From an uncultured Nitrospiraceae bacterium (lineage in GTDB: Bacteria > Nitrospirota > Thermodesulfovibrionia > Thermodesulfovibrionales > Dissulfurispiraceae): DNA of 64,000 nt. The notes below the pieces were generated by a model. The model was given only the letters and a program-made list of their open reading frames with translations, ran no database searches and was not told the origin of the DNA. Both the position numbers and the translations under genes were made by a program. Positions 53,251 through 62,248 of the stretch are shown one piece after another (position 1 is the first letter of the stretch; each line of letters begins with the position of its first letter). The stretch spans positions 124,001-188,000 of the forward strand of contig CAIJNL010000014.1 in assembly GCA_903822005.1 (NCBI GenBank), in the 5' to 3' direction.

Positions 53251-54959
53251 AATTTTATCTTTGGGTGGCAGCCCCGACCGCAGGTCTGCGGCACTGCATT
53301 GATCTTTGCTCTTATGTCCTCATAATCTTTGTCACCCGCCTCGACAAAACCGTTTTTATAGTCTTCATCAAGACGCCTCAGAATGTTCCGGCTCTCTTCG
53401 GAACGCGGGTCGAGTTCGAGAAGCGCCTTTTTTATGTTCTGAACGAGGGAAGCCGGAGTGCCTTTACCCGCAACCAGAGGCCCGTTCGGAACAGGGCCTG
53501 ATTCGGCTACTATCTCTATGCCAAGCTTCACATATTTTCTCGCAACCGAATCTCTTACCGCCCCGGCCGCGTATTGTCCCTTCAAAACGGCCTTTACAAC
53601 CGAATCGTGATAACTGAAATTATTGAAACTGCTGAGGTCACTGAGATGTATCCCTGCATTCGCAAGAAGATACCGCGGTATAAGGTTCCCTGACGTGGAC
53701 TGCGTTGAGGAAAAGGCGACACTCTTACCTTTCAGGTCTGCGAGGGTCCTGACCGGCGAGTCTTTCTTTTTTATGATCACGCTTTTGTATGACGCGCTTC
53801 CGTCAGCTCCTTTAGGCTTCAGTATGCCTTTCACGCCGTATCTCTTATGGGCTTCGAGGTATGTCAATGGGCCGAGCAGCGCCATGTCCATTTCGCCGCT
53901 TCCGACCGCGCTGACCGTCTCCTTGTAATTCTTTTTCAGGACAAGTTCGTACTTGTACGGCGTCTTTGTCGCAAGATAGTCGAGCAGAGGCTGATAGCGT
54001 TCGTACATGATCCTCGGGTTGTCGCGAGGGATGACCCCGAAATATACGGTATTGCCTTCTTTGGCTTTCTTTGTGATCTTTGCACTTGCAGTGATAGAGC
54101 GTTCCATCGCCCTGATGGCGTCATAATTACTGTCCGGAACCTCTGTAAAGCCGTCGATCATCATTGCACTAAGGATCGCCTTGCCCCTTTCCGTTTTATG
54201 CATATTGAGAAAGGCTTCCCTCGTTTTTTTCCTGATGATCGGATCGATATCAGTCGTGACAACAACAGGAGGGATTCCATACGGCGGTGAACGCTTGATG
54301 ATCTTTGTCTGCACCGCGTAAGGAGACCCTGTCTTCAGCATATGGTCGTAAACGATACTGTCAACCGCGGCCCCGTCCGCTATTTTCTTGGCCACCATTT
54401 CTACCGATTTGTTATGACTATAACTGTAAAAAAAGCTCTGAAAAAAACGTTCCGGAGTGTATCCCATGGTCTTCAGCAGATAGTCGGGATAGAGCTTGCC
54501 GGTGTTTGACCTGGGATCCATAAATGCAAACACCTTCCCCTTCAGTTCGGGGAAAGATTTGGTCTGGTTGTCTTTATGGACGATTATATAGGAATGATAA
54601 TGCGTGCTCCCAAGGACAACAGGGGCGACGAGAAGTTCATTGCCGAACTGCTCACGGTTCTTGACATACTGCCCCGAACAGACAAAGGCTATCTTTACTT
54701 CTCCTTTCTCGAGCAGAGAGTCCATTTCTTCATACGTCCTTCTATGGACCATCTGCACCGGCATGCCAATCTGTACCCCGATATAATCAATAAAATCCTG
54801 GTAATATTTGACCGAATCAACCGGGGTGATCATCGAGGAGACGCCGATCTTGACCACGCTCCCCGTTTCGGAATAGACTTCACCCGGAAAGCATGCGGGG
54901 AAAACAGCAGGGAAAAACAGTAATGCCGCAACCAGCAGAGATTTTATCCTTATAGACAT
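53247..54959 (-). CDS. tandem PhnD-type periplasmic binding protein (likely signal receptor)
   Basis: A 570-residue exported protein with two successive PhnD-type oxyanion-binding modules (about 35-290 and 310-540). Each has the GVSSM/GVIPR start and the DLKGK(V)AF plus S.TSGNL or SNTGKL anion-loop motifs. A signal peptide occupies the first ~30 residues; a Cys at FPACFPG might be a weak lipobox. The C-terminus ends TCGRGCHPKIKL, a CX3CH motif (Cys560, Cys564, His565). No ABC permease or ATPase is nearby; instead the gene overlaps a histidine kinase. TtrS carries a PhnD-like domain fused to its kinase, so this looks like a split version. Confidence 0.85.
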   Translation of the reverse strand: MSIRIKSLLVAALLFFPAVFPACFPGEVYSETGSVVKIGVSSMITPVDSVKYYQDFIDYIGVQIGMPVQMVHRRTYEEMDSLLEKGEVKIAFVCSGQYVKNREQFGNELLVAPVVLGSTHYHSYIIVHKDNQTKSFPELKGKVFAFMDPRSNTGKLYPDYLLKTMGYTPERFFQSFFYSYSHNKSVEMVAKKIADGAAVDSIVYDHMLKTGSPYAVQTKIIKRSPPYGIPPVVVTTDIDPIIRKKTREAFLNMHKTERGKAILSAMMIDGFTEVPDSNYDAIRAMERSITASAKITKKAKEGNTVYFGVIPRDNPRIMYERYQPLLDYLATKTPYKYELVLKKNYKETVSAVGSGEMDMALLGPLTYLEAHKRYGVKGILKPKGADGSASYKSVIIKKKDSPVRTLADLKGKSVAFSSTQSTSGNLIPRYLLANAGIHLSDLSSFNNFSYHDSVVKAVLKGQYAAGAVRDSVARKYVKLGIEIVAESGPVPNGPLVAGKGTPASLVQNIKKALLELDPRSEESRNILRRLDEDYKNGFVEAGDKDYEDIRAKINAVPQTCGRGCHPKIKL

Positions 54960-55061
54960 GGCACCCTGTTCTTATTATAAACCGACCGGCACAATATACA
55001 TCAAGGAACCTTCGGGCGCATTTCACATTGATCCGAACGCCGCCGATGATTTAGGCAATAG

Positions 55062-55086
55062 AGGGGCGGTGCAACGCACCGCCCCT
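55062..55086 (-). terminator. hairpin after the octaheme cytochrome gene
   Basis: AGGGGCGGTGC / GCACCGCCCCT, an 11-bp perfect stem with a 3-base loop, nine bases after the stop of the octaheme gene. The T-tract is weak, but the stem is very GC-rich. Confidence 0.6.
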
Positions 55087-55094
55087 GTGGCAGC

Positions 55095-56735
55095 CTATTT
55101 GGCCGCAGTGGCCGGAGTCATGGCATCATTAAGCAGCTTGATGCCTTTTTGGGATGCGTCAATAGAGCGCGCAAGCGCCTCTCTCGCAGCATCCGGATTG
55201 TGGAATCCGTCAGAGTTTTCGGCGGTCCACCATTCCCAGTAAGTATGGGCAACATCGTGGAGCTTCCTTGCCTCGTTAAGGGTCACTTCAGAAACTCCCC
55301 TGGACTTCGCCTTTGCAAACGCGTCGATGAACTGCCCGAGCCAGAATTCGGCCTTGGTCATCTTGCCCTTGATATAATTCTGGATCGCGTCGACCTGGTA
55401 TTCGGCTTCCTTGGCCGTCCAGTACGGATGGCACTTCACGCAGGTGTCTTTCAGCATATACCTTGCGCTCTTCTGGCCATGCCAGGTGTAGGACTTGGAG
55501 CCCTTCTTGACCCTGGGCATATGACAATCTTTGCACTCTACGCCGGCCTTCTCGTGCTTGCTTCCCCAGAAAGATTCGGTATCGGGGTGCTGGAGCTTTG
55601 AGAGCGCCGCACCTGTGGTTGCATGCCTGAAGTCCTTGTACTTCTGGTCAGCCATTTTTTTGTTGTAATCGAATACATTGACCCACGAAAAGAAATTCGT
55701 TACCTGGTTGTCCATGCCTACCGGCTTTCCGGTTTCGGTGTTGATGCCCGGATTGCAGGTGTACTCGACATGGCACTGGGCGCAGAGCAATACAGAGTCG
55801 GGTTTATTAAGCACACCGATTGCCCTGAAACCGTCCCGGAACGTCACCTTCTTCATGGTTATCTTCTTCGACTTTTCCTTATCGTACGGGTAGGTGCCCT
55901 CTCCGCGGTCCACTACTGCCTGAATAAGGGCATCCCTGACCACCCTGGGCTGGGTCGAGTGCGGGTCATGGCAGGTGAAACAGTTCATAGGATGGGACAT
56001 CTTTCTGGCAAATTCAACTACCTTTGATGTGCGGTCCCATTTGGCCCTCGGGTCCTTGTCACCCATGTATTTCCAGTCGAGTATCATGTCCTGGGTCTTG
56101 CACTGGAAGCAGACGGGGTTGGCAGCGGTAGCGGTCTGTGGTAAAAAAGCCTTCTGGTCAGAAGAGGCCGGATCTTTGTCTATCAATGTTGACCAGAGAT
56201 TCTTTTCAGCGCCCTTGGCATCTCCTATTTCTTTCCAATCCTTTAGCTGGAAGCGTCCGCCGTAAGCCCTGTCGACTATGAGATGGTCCATCAGCATAAA
56301 GACGTGGCTCCTAGGTTCGGCATGCTCCTTGGTAAACCCGTGCGGCATCAACAGCTTGTCGAATAGCGGTGACCTGCTCTTGAAAGTCGCCTTTTCCACC
56401 TTGGCCCTCGAATCGATGTCAACAGATACGAGCGATTCATATTCTTCCTTGTGGCATTTGCCGCAGGTGGCAAGGTCCATCTTTGTTACGGGTTTGCTCG
56501 AAACATCCTTGAGATGATTATTAAGACCTTCGTGGCAGGTACTGCAGTTGACCTTTGCATGCTTGCCGCTGCTGTGGAACTCCTTGATATCAGAGTGGCA
56601 GTCGTAGCATTGGCCGACCTTTACCGGCTTGTCAGCCGGCGCCCCTTTCTGGGCATCGGCAGGGGAAAAATAGAGCCCTCCTGCTATGACCATAATGAAG
56701 GCCGCTGCAAACGACAGAAACAGCTTTTTGCTCAT
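55095..56735 (-). CDS. onr: octaheme cytochrome c nitrite reductase
   Basis: A 546-residue periplasmic protein with a signal peptide (about 1-28) and eight c-heme motifs at residues 43, 64, 91, 209, 252, 318, 401 and 432. The fourth is CFQCK, placing Lys213 as proximal ligand of the catalytic heme. CAQCHVEYTC gives the active-site Tyr325 two residues before Cys327, the pair that is cross-linked in the Thioalkalivibrio octaheme enzyme (TvNiR), and LQHP supplies Gln/His. The family reduces nitrite to ammonia and can also reduce sulfite. The ATG at 56735 follows GGGAGG; a GTG two codons upstream is less likely. It is a single gene, upstream of the regulatory operon on the same strand. Confidence 0.9.
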   Translation of the reverse strand: MSKKLFLSFAAAFIMVIAGGLYFSPADAQKGAPADKPVKVGQCYDCHSDIKEFHSSGKHAKVNCSTCHEGLNNHLKDVSSKPVTKMDLATCGKCHKEEYESLVSVDIDSRAKVEKATFKSRSPLFDKLLMPHGFTKEHAEPRSHVFMLMDHLIVDRAYGGRFQLKDWKEIGDAKGAEKNLWSTLIDKDPASSDQKAFLPQTATAANPVCFQCKTQDMILDWKYMGDKDPRAKWDRTSKVVEFARKMSHPMNCFTCHDPHSTQPRVVRDALIQAVVDRGEGTYPYDKEKSKKITMKKVTFRDGFRAIGVLNKPDSVLLCAQCHVEYTCNPGINTETGKPVGMDNQVTNFFSWVNVFDYNKKMADQKYKDFRHATTGAALSKLQHPDTESFWGSKHEKAGVECKDCHMPRVKKGSKSYTWHGQKSARYMLKDTCVKCHPYWTAKEAEYQVDAIQNYIKGKMTKAEFWLGQFIDAFAKAKSRGVSEVTLNEARKLHDVAHTYWEWWTAENSDGFHNPDAAREALARSIDASQKGIKLLNDAMTPATAAK

Positions 56736-56900
56736 ATACACCTCCCTTCAAAGAATAAGTAAACTTAAGAATTCCGAGAGTATACTGAACCTTCTCCTCC
56801 TCCCGTATTTCTAAAATATTCATACTATAACATGACTCAATATGCTTATAAAATCGTCCTGTTTCAGGGAAAGTCTTACTGAAATGGCATGTATAATTTG

Positions 56901-57029
56901 CCCTATGTCCAGGCGTGTCTTTCCCTAAGACTGTGTACGTTTGATTGTGCCGTGCGGCTTTTTGATAATGCGGTTGTTAAGGCGATATGTTCTTATTCGG
57001 AGAGACAAGAGGCAGATGTCCTTGTCGGC
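56901..57029 (+). repeat. dispersed intergenic element, copy D (diverged, 5' end lost)
   Basis: GATAATGCGGTTGTTAAGG and GAGACAAGAGGCAGATGTCC match the distal part of copies A-C; CCTATGTCCAGGCGTGTCTT is a decayed version of their left part. The first ~15 bases of the core are missing. The right end is 4 nt from the stop of the SRPBCC gene. Confidence 0.7.
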
Positions 57030-57033
57030 ATAG

Positions 57034-57441
57034 CTAAGCCTTCTTTCTTTCCTCCGTAAAATAGTCCTTCATGGGAATAAAATAATAATCTTTCCATCCG
57101 GTTTTATATTGTTCCACCTGATCTTTGGGCAGGTTGGTATGCAGGAGGGTCAATCTCGCCCCTTTTTCGGCTTTTGTTATCAGCACTTCAAGCAACGAAT
57201 CTGGAGCATCCTCCGGAAATTCCTTTGTCCGCCATGACTGAAGCAGGCGGCTGCCTGGCCCAAGTTCGAGTGTCTTACCGGTTATGTAATCATCAAATGC
57301 CTGAAATGAACCGCCGACTTTAGGGTCGATCTTTGCCGGGTTTCCTGTGAAAGCTGAATGCTGTCTGCTGTCGAGCCACGCGGCATAAAGCTGCTTTGGG
57401 CTCACGGGCAAAGTAACTGATACTTTGAATCTGTTTGCCAC
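57034..57441 (-). CDS. SRPBCC (AHSA1/START-like) protein
   Basis: A 135-residue cytoplasmic protein with the Bet v1-like fold of the AHSA1 group: FKVSVTLPVSPKQLYAAWLDSR, GGSFQAFDDYITGK, and a final long helix (GWKDYYFIPMKDYFTEE). Such proteins bind hydrophobic ligands or Hsp90-type partners; the role here is unknown. The start is GTG with AGGAGA upstream. Repeat copy D lies directly downstream. Confidence 0.85.
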   Translation of the reverse strand: MANRFKVSVTLPVSPKQLYAAWLDSRQHSAFTGNPAKIDPKVGGSFQAFDDYITGKTLELGPGSRLLQSWRTKEFPEDAPDSLLEVLITKAEKGARLTLLHTNLPKDQVEQYKTGWKDYYFIPMKDYFTEERKKA

Positions 57442-57550
57442 GATTTTCTCCTTTGACTACGGACAGATTTCTGACTTAATTAGATAATATCAATAGCAGA
57501 AGGCAGAAACAAGAAAAGCAGATGCTGTCAAAGCAGCTTGCTATGTCAGT

Positions 57551-58015
57551 CTACACGGCACCAAAGCTATCGCTGTTACCGCTTTTTCTGACTCCCAAAG
57601 ATTCCTCGTCCAGTGCTGCTGCTAATTTCTGTTTCAAATCAGCCGGCAATCGCACAAGGGTAATTTTTATGTCTAACGGCAACCTGCCTGCGGTCTGTTC
57701 CCTTAATGCCAAATCATGCATGCTCGTTTCAGTGAGGATCAAAAGTTTCTTTTCTGCAGAGGCAAGGGCAAGCATTAGGCAATCCGCGCGCAATTTTGTC
57801 TTCTTTCCCGATGCCATAATTCTCCGCCCGGCAACAGCCGTCTCCGCAGATATCTTGCATATGATCTGTTTGTCAGTGCTAACGGCCTCAAATTCGAATA
57901 TCCCCCGGCCCTGCATAGTCAGCTTCTGCTTTTTGAACGACATGCCGTATTTCTTGGGAAGCCATGATTCGATAATCCACTTTTTGCATTCTATCAGGAC
58001 AAGAGTTGATGACAT
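57551..58015 (-). CDS. hypothetical protein, possible nuclease-like fold
   Basis: A 154-residue soluble protein of unknown family. MSSTLVLIECKKWIIES starts after a good AGGAGA site at 58015. The alternating FEFEAVSTDKQIICKIS strand pair and following basic segment vaguely recall PD-(D/E)XK folds, but no catalytic motif can be assigned. Two Lys/Arg-rich stretches suggest nucleic-acid contact. No neighbour gives a hint. Confidence 0.55.
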   Translation of the reverse strand: MSSTLVLIECKKWIIESWLPKKYGMSFKKQKLTMQGRGIFEFEAVSTDKQIICKISAETAVAGRRIMASGKKTKLRADCLMLALASAEKKLLILTETSMHDLALREQTAGRLPLDIKITLVRLPADLKQKLAAALDEESLGVRKSGNSDSFGAV

Positions 58016-58166
58016 TATATTTTCTCCTAATACGGTTAACCTGAGGACAGCCTGTTCTATCTGACTAGATAGTATCATGATAGACCGGCGGGGTCAAGAG
58101 AAAAGCGGAATTAACACTGGCGTACTTCCCGGATTTAAATATCAAAGTAAATAGAGTGCTATACCC

Positions 58167-58748
58167 CTATATGTGTTCGGTGCTTTTGTGGACTGGTCGC
58201 AATTTGCGACCAGTCATCCACCTTGCAAAGAGGAACGTGATCGGAGGCAGCAGCGTCATTTGGAGCAGCGGCCACAGGCCTGCACCAAGCACTGGCACCA
58301 CAGGCATGCTTCCCGTATAAGACCAGCGTCCGGTAGCCAGCGCCGCTTGTTCGACAAGCGCGGCATAAGCCAGTCCAAGAACGGCTGTAAGGATGTATAT
58401 TTTCCATCGTCCCCTCAAACCCCAGCCCGGGTCTGCCGCTACCAGCGCTCCCGCCACATAAATGCCCAGGATGATTCCTACATCACCCAGCGCCGCCATC
58501 GTGCACATACCAAGAGTACTCGCCCAGGAATGTCCGGCCGTTTCTACATAGGCTGACATCTGTGCCATTTCCCATATTTCGTTCAAAATAAAACCTGTAA
58601 TAATCACAGCCGTAAAAAAACGCCACAAAGGCCGCCAGGGAATAACGGCGTTTGCGCGGCATATAGAGCCCGGGGACAAATCCATTTTCTTGTCATCTTC
58701 CGTTGTCACAGCAAGTCCATCCCTTACTGAAGCATCCACTCTTCTCAT
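58167..58748 (-). CDS. multi-pass membrane protein, unknown function
   Basis: A 193-residue protein with about four to five hydrophobic segments (WRFFTAVIITGFILNEIWEM, LGDVGIILGIYVAGALVAA, IYILTAVLGLAYAALVEQAA, LGAGLWPLLQMTLLPPITFL). The conserved-looking NEIWEMAQ and EQAALATGRWSY could form a polar site within the membrane. I do not recognise a named family. It is followed on the same strand by nothing related. Confidence 0.65.
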   Translation of the reverse strand: MRRVDASVRDGLAVTTEDDKKMDLSPGSICRANAVIPWRPLWRFFTAVIITGFILNEIWEMAQMSAYVETAGHSWASTLGMCTMAALGDVGIILGIYVAGALVAADPGWGLRGRWKIYILTAVLGLAYAALVEQAALATGRWSYTGSMPVVPVLGAGLWPLLQMTLLPPITFLFARWMTGRKLRPVHKSTEHI

Positions 58749-58797
58749 CCCAAATATTTAATATTCGGGATTTATAGCCATGTCATTATCTTATCAT

Positions 58798-60012
58798 TTA
58801 TTTACTGCAGACGCCGTCTTCATCAATATCAGCTCTCCCAAAGGACAATGCCCGTTTCCCCATGAAAAAGAGGAAACAGAGGGCAATTGCCGCGACAAGT
58901 CCTCCTGCCGCCATAAAAGCATAGCTGAACCCGAAATAGCCAGCGACGATGCCTGCTGCCAGCGGACCGGTTGAGTGGCCGATATCCATTATTGATCCGA
59001 GCACTCCCATTGCAGCACCCCGGTCCTCGCAGCGGCTTGCATCCGCAATAAGGGCTGATGTCGCAGAGGTCACAATGGAGAGACAGAGGCCGAGCAGAAT
59101 GCTTGCTGCAAAGAGCGCTTCGAACGAGGATGACAGCCCGAATGCACACATGCAGAGCGCGCACATCGCCCCACCATAAAATATCTGCGCCTTGCGTCCG
59201 TGCCTGTCAGAAAAGCGGCCCATGACCGGCTTTGTCAGCGCCAGAGTTAGAACCTGCGCCGAGATCATTATTCCAATAGCTGTTGTGCTGATGCCTGCCT
59301 TCTGTGCGAAAAGCGGCACAAAGGTTTCGAAGGTCCCGTACGCAAAAAGGATTGCCGCCTCTACCATACTCGTTACAATGATTACGCGGGATGAAATTAC
59401 GGCCAGAAATCCCAGGCGGATTCCTTTCCAGGTCCTGCGTTCCGTGTGGTGTTCTTCAACAGCCGGCATGCGGAGAGTCATGAACAGTGCAATCAGGCCC
59501 ATTGCGCCGCAAAAAACATAAACTGCTCCAAAGCGCATATCGCCAAAAAGAGTTACGGCACTTAAGATAGCGCCTCCTGCAACCGGGGCGCAGAATCTGC
59601 CGAGCAGGGTTGCGGTCGAAAACCAGCCCATCTTCTCTCCGCGTTCTGCCCGATAGAGATCCGATACATAGGCCATGCCTACCGGCAGGAATGCCGGGGT
59701 CGCAAAGCCATGCAGAAAACGCACCAACGCGAGCTGCCAGATATTGTCTATTATCAGATACAGAAACGGGATAGTCGCAAACAATACTGAGGAGAATATC
59801 AGAATCCGCCTGCGACCGTACCGGTCAGCCAGCAGGCCCGCTGGTATGCTGAAGATAACGCCTGAAAAGGCGGATATCCCGGCAACCATGCCAATCTCTG
59901 CCGGGTCAGCCCCTAGATGGGCAGCAAAGAGCGGCAGCACCGGACTCTTCGAGATCGTCGAACTTAAAATAGCGAAGAAACCTGTTATGCAAAGAAACCT
60001 GAACGGAGACAT
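58798..60012 (-). CDS. MFS transporter, drug-efflux-like
   Basis: A 404-residue, 12-segment protein with AGLLADRYGRRRILIF after segment 2 and a matching MGRFSDRHGRKAQIFYGG half-repeat in the second domain, as in DHA1-type efflux pumps. Substrate unknown. I use the ATG at 60012; a TTG at 60021 is also possible. It starts 21 nt after the DapA-family gene and may be co-transcribed with it. Confidence 0.82.
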   Translation of the reverse strand: MSPFRFLCITGFFAILSSTISKSPVLPLFAAHLGADPAEIGMVAGISAFSGVIFSIPAGLLADRYGRRRILIFSSVLFATIPFLYLIIDNIWQLALVRFLHGFATPAFLPVGMAYVSDLYRAERGEKMGWFSTATLLGRFCAPVAGGAILSAVTLFGDMRFGAVYVFCGAMGLIALFMTLRMPAVEEHHTERRTWKGIRLGFLAVISSRVIIVTSMVEAAILFAYGTFETFVPLFAQKAGISTTAIGIMISAQVLTLALTKPVMGRFSDRHGRKAQIFYGGAMCALCMCAFGLSSSFEALFAASILLGLCLSIVTSATSALIADASRCEDRGAAMGVLGSIMDIGHSTGPLAAGIVAGYFGFSYAFMAAGGLVAAIALCFLFFMGKRALSFGRADIDEDGVCSK

Positions 60013-60033
60013 ACGGCTCAATATATGCAGTAT

Positions 60034-61059
60034 TTACAGAGCGCCGAGGTCGGTAAGAATCGCTTTGACCTCCGCGCGGCCCGCCTCGGAAAGCGGTGTC
60101 TGCGGCCGCAATGGAGCGCCAACCTCATAACCCTGAAGCTCCAAGCCGCCCTTTATGCAGGCTGCCAGGTTGTATTTGGCAAAGACCCTGTTAATCCGCC
60201 AAAGGCTGCGCTGCAGGACCATTGCCTCATCCCATTTGCCCGCGCGGCACAAGTCGTACAAAAGGACGCTTTGTCTTGGCACCACGCATGCAGGCCCTGC
60301 CATCCAGCCGACCCCTCCAAGCAGCATTACGCAGGCGGGGATGTGGGCTGAGGCGCTGAATACACTTATACGGCTGCCCACAGCATTAATGATGCTGAGC
60401 AGACGGCCGGTATCTGATGATGCGTCCTTTATGTAACGGATGTTGTCTACCTTGCTGAGGCGTTCAATAGCAGGCAGCGTAAGGTCGCTGCGCTGAAATG
60501 ACGGATTCGTATACAGCGCGACCGGCAATTTAGTTGCGTTTGCTATCGCTGTAAAATAGGAAACCACACCATCCTCATTCAGCGGGAAGTAGGCTTCGAG
60601 AATCGCAAGGATGCCGTCAACGCCAAGCGCCTCATAGGCCCTGACCTGTTCGACTGCGTCGGTAATTGTGGTCGCCGCAACCCCGGCCACTACCGGCACT
60701 CTGCGGCGCGCTGCCTGCACCACGACCTCCACGACACGATGACGCTGTTCCCGGTTCAGGTAGGCAAACTCACCCGTTGATCCGAGCGCCGTCAGACCAT
60801 GTACTCCTGAGCTGATCAGGTCGTTCGAGAGGCGTGTCAGCACAGCATCCTTGACACTGCCGCGCTCGTCAATCGGTGACACCAGATAAGGAAATACGCC
60901 GCGAAATCCATTTGAATTCAAAATAGACCCTCCTGTTTTTTCATCGCTTGCCAATGCCTGCAGAGAGCCAAGAGCAACTGCTCCCGCTGTCCCGGCTGAT
61001 ACGCGCAGGAAGTCTCTCCTGGTAAATCCTCTCTTTGACTCTTCTTCCTGTTTATTCAT
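60034..61059 (-). CDS. Tat-exported DapA-family (dihydrodipicolinate synthase/NAL) protein
   Basis: A 341-residue protein whose core (about 50-340) is a class I aldolase barrel of the DapA family. Visible are [10 protein letters not shown], Tyr in ALYTNPS and the Schiff-base Lys in [10 protein letters not shown]. It is preceded by a typical twin-arginine signal, [19 protein letters not shown], with ALA cleavage. Exported members are unusual, since lysine synthesis is cytoplasmic; the substrate is probably another 2-oxo acid aldol. GGAGGG precedes the ATG. Confidence 0.85.
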   Translation of the reverse strand: MNKQEEESKRGFTRRDFLRVSAGTAGAVALGSLQALASDEKTGGSILNSNGFRGVFPYLVSPIDERGSVKDAVLTRLSNDLISSGVHGLTALGSTGEFAYLNREQRHRVVEVVVQAARRRVPVVAGVAATTITDAVEQVRAYEALGVDGILAILEAYFPLNEDGVVSYFTAIANATKLPVALYTNPSFQRSDLTLPAIERLSKVDNIRYIKDASSDTGRLLSIINAVGSRISVFSASAHIPACVMLLGGVGWMAGPACVVPRQSVLLYDLCRAGKWDEAMVLQRSLWRINRVFAKYNLAACIKGGLELQGYEVGAPLRPQTPLSEAGRAEVKAILTDLGAL

Positions 61060-61234
61060 ATCACTATCCCTCCATGCAATGTTTTTTCCATGATGACTGA
61101 ACCTATGGGCAGGCCTTGCAAGAGCATATCAGATATCACCTTACAGCATTTTACTCAAAAACACAAAGGCACGGCCAGCACTTGCTTTATCTTTCCTCGC
61201 ACTTGCCGCCAGGCATAACTACTTCCGAGATATT

Positions 61235-62107
61235 CTAATATGTCTGATACCTGACCTTCATGTTGAAGTTCGAGCTTCCTATAAACGCATGCCAGTCGCG
61301 TTCAAGGGCGGCAATGCCTCCGGGGTACCTGCGATTTATCGCGTCGAAGGTTGAATGTTTTGACCCTTTATTGAGATCACGCAGGATGTTTACCAGGTCA
61401 TGCCTCTGCCTTGACTGCTTGTCCACCATCAGGAAATATATAAGACTCCAGCATTCTGCGTAATATTTAAAATTATTGGCCTTGAACTGGCTGTCCCAGC
61501 CTTTGTCCGAAAGATTGACCAATGTGCGGATTGGCGTCAATTTATTCCGTTCGAGCAGTTTCTTCACTCTTTTTGCCTGGCCCGCGTCCGCCTTTACAAA
61601 GACAGTGCCGCTCTCTTCATAAGACTGCGCAAAGAATTCGGACAATCCCTCATTTAGCCATTTTGGAGCCTTGGTCCCTGTTACCCGGAATATGGCATGC
61701 TGCGACTCATGCAAAAGTACCTGGAAATACTCTTTTTTTGTTTTGTTGACGACTATCTCTTGTTTTTTGGAAGAATACCAGCCGGTGTTTGATTTTGAAC
61801 CCGGATTTTTGTCCCGATAAGCCAGAAATTCCTTGTTAGTAGTAAAGAGGCGGATATTCAGGACAACTGGTTCCCTGAACATATAATGAGTGCGGTGAAA
61901 CCGGATCTGTTTGTCGACCAGATTCATCAAGGTCGCTTTTTCAGACCTGGAAAGGGTTTTATTTATGTCATTTATGACTACATCACTGCAAGCTGCAGCG
62001 GCAATTGCGAGCAGCATCACCAACGCAAGGGTCAAAAGCAGTGTTGCCCTCAATATGGCATCTAATGCATTACCCCTGACGTCCGTTCCTCTGAGCCAAT
62101 AGCGCAT
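61235..62107 (-). CDS. exported HExxH metallopeptidase-like protein
   Basis: A 290-residue protein with an N-terminal hydrophobic segment (about 17-40, ending AAAACSD, possibly a lipobox Cys). It carries the gluzincin-type motif LLHESQHAIF, with a third ligand Glu in WLNEGLSEFFAQS, the pattern of peptidase MA-like/DUF1570 proteins. It should act at the cell envelope. Substrate is unknown. It stands alone on the minus strand, with the DcuC gene 141 nt upstream. Confidence 0.78.
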   Translation of the reverse strand: MRYWLRGTDVRGNALDAILRATLLLTLALVMLLAIAAAACSDVVINDINKTLSRSEKATLMNLVDKQIRFHRTHYMFREPVVLNIRLFTTNKEFLAYRDKNPGSKSNTGWYSSKKQEIVVNKTKKEYFQVLLHESQHAIFRVTGTKAPKWLNEGLSEFFAQSYEESGTVFVKADAGQAKRVKKLLERNKLTPIRTLVNLSDKGWDSQFKANNFKYYAECWSLIYFLMVDKQSRQRHDLVNILRDLNKGSKHSTFDAINRRYPGGIAALERDWHAFIGSSNFNMKVRYQTY

Positions 62108-62248
62108 AAAGCCCCCATGTCTCCTGCCTTCATCATCCGGCCGTCTACAAGTGCATATTAACTTCCGCTCCCTATACCCTTGAAGGTACCATATATGTTT
62201 TTAACTGTCAACGAACGGGGCAGACATATAAGAGACAATAACCCGGCA

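Noticed and set aside
53247-54959. Phosphonate or phosphite uptake system
   Set aside because: Only the binding protein is present; no ABC ATPase or permease is nearby and the gene overlaps a histidine kinase.
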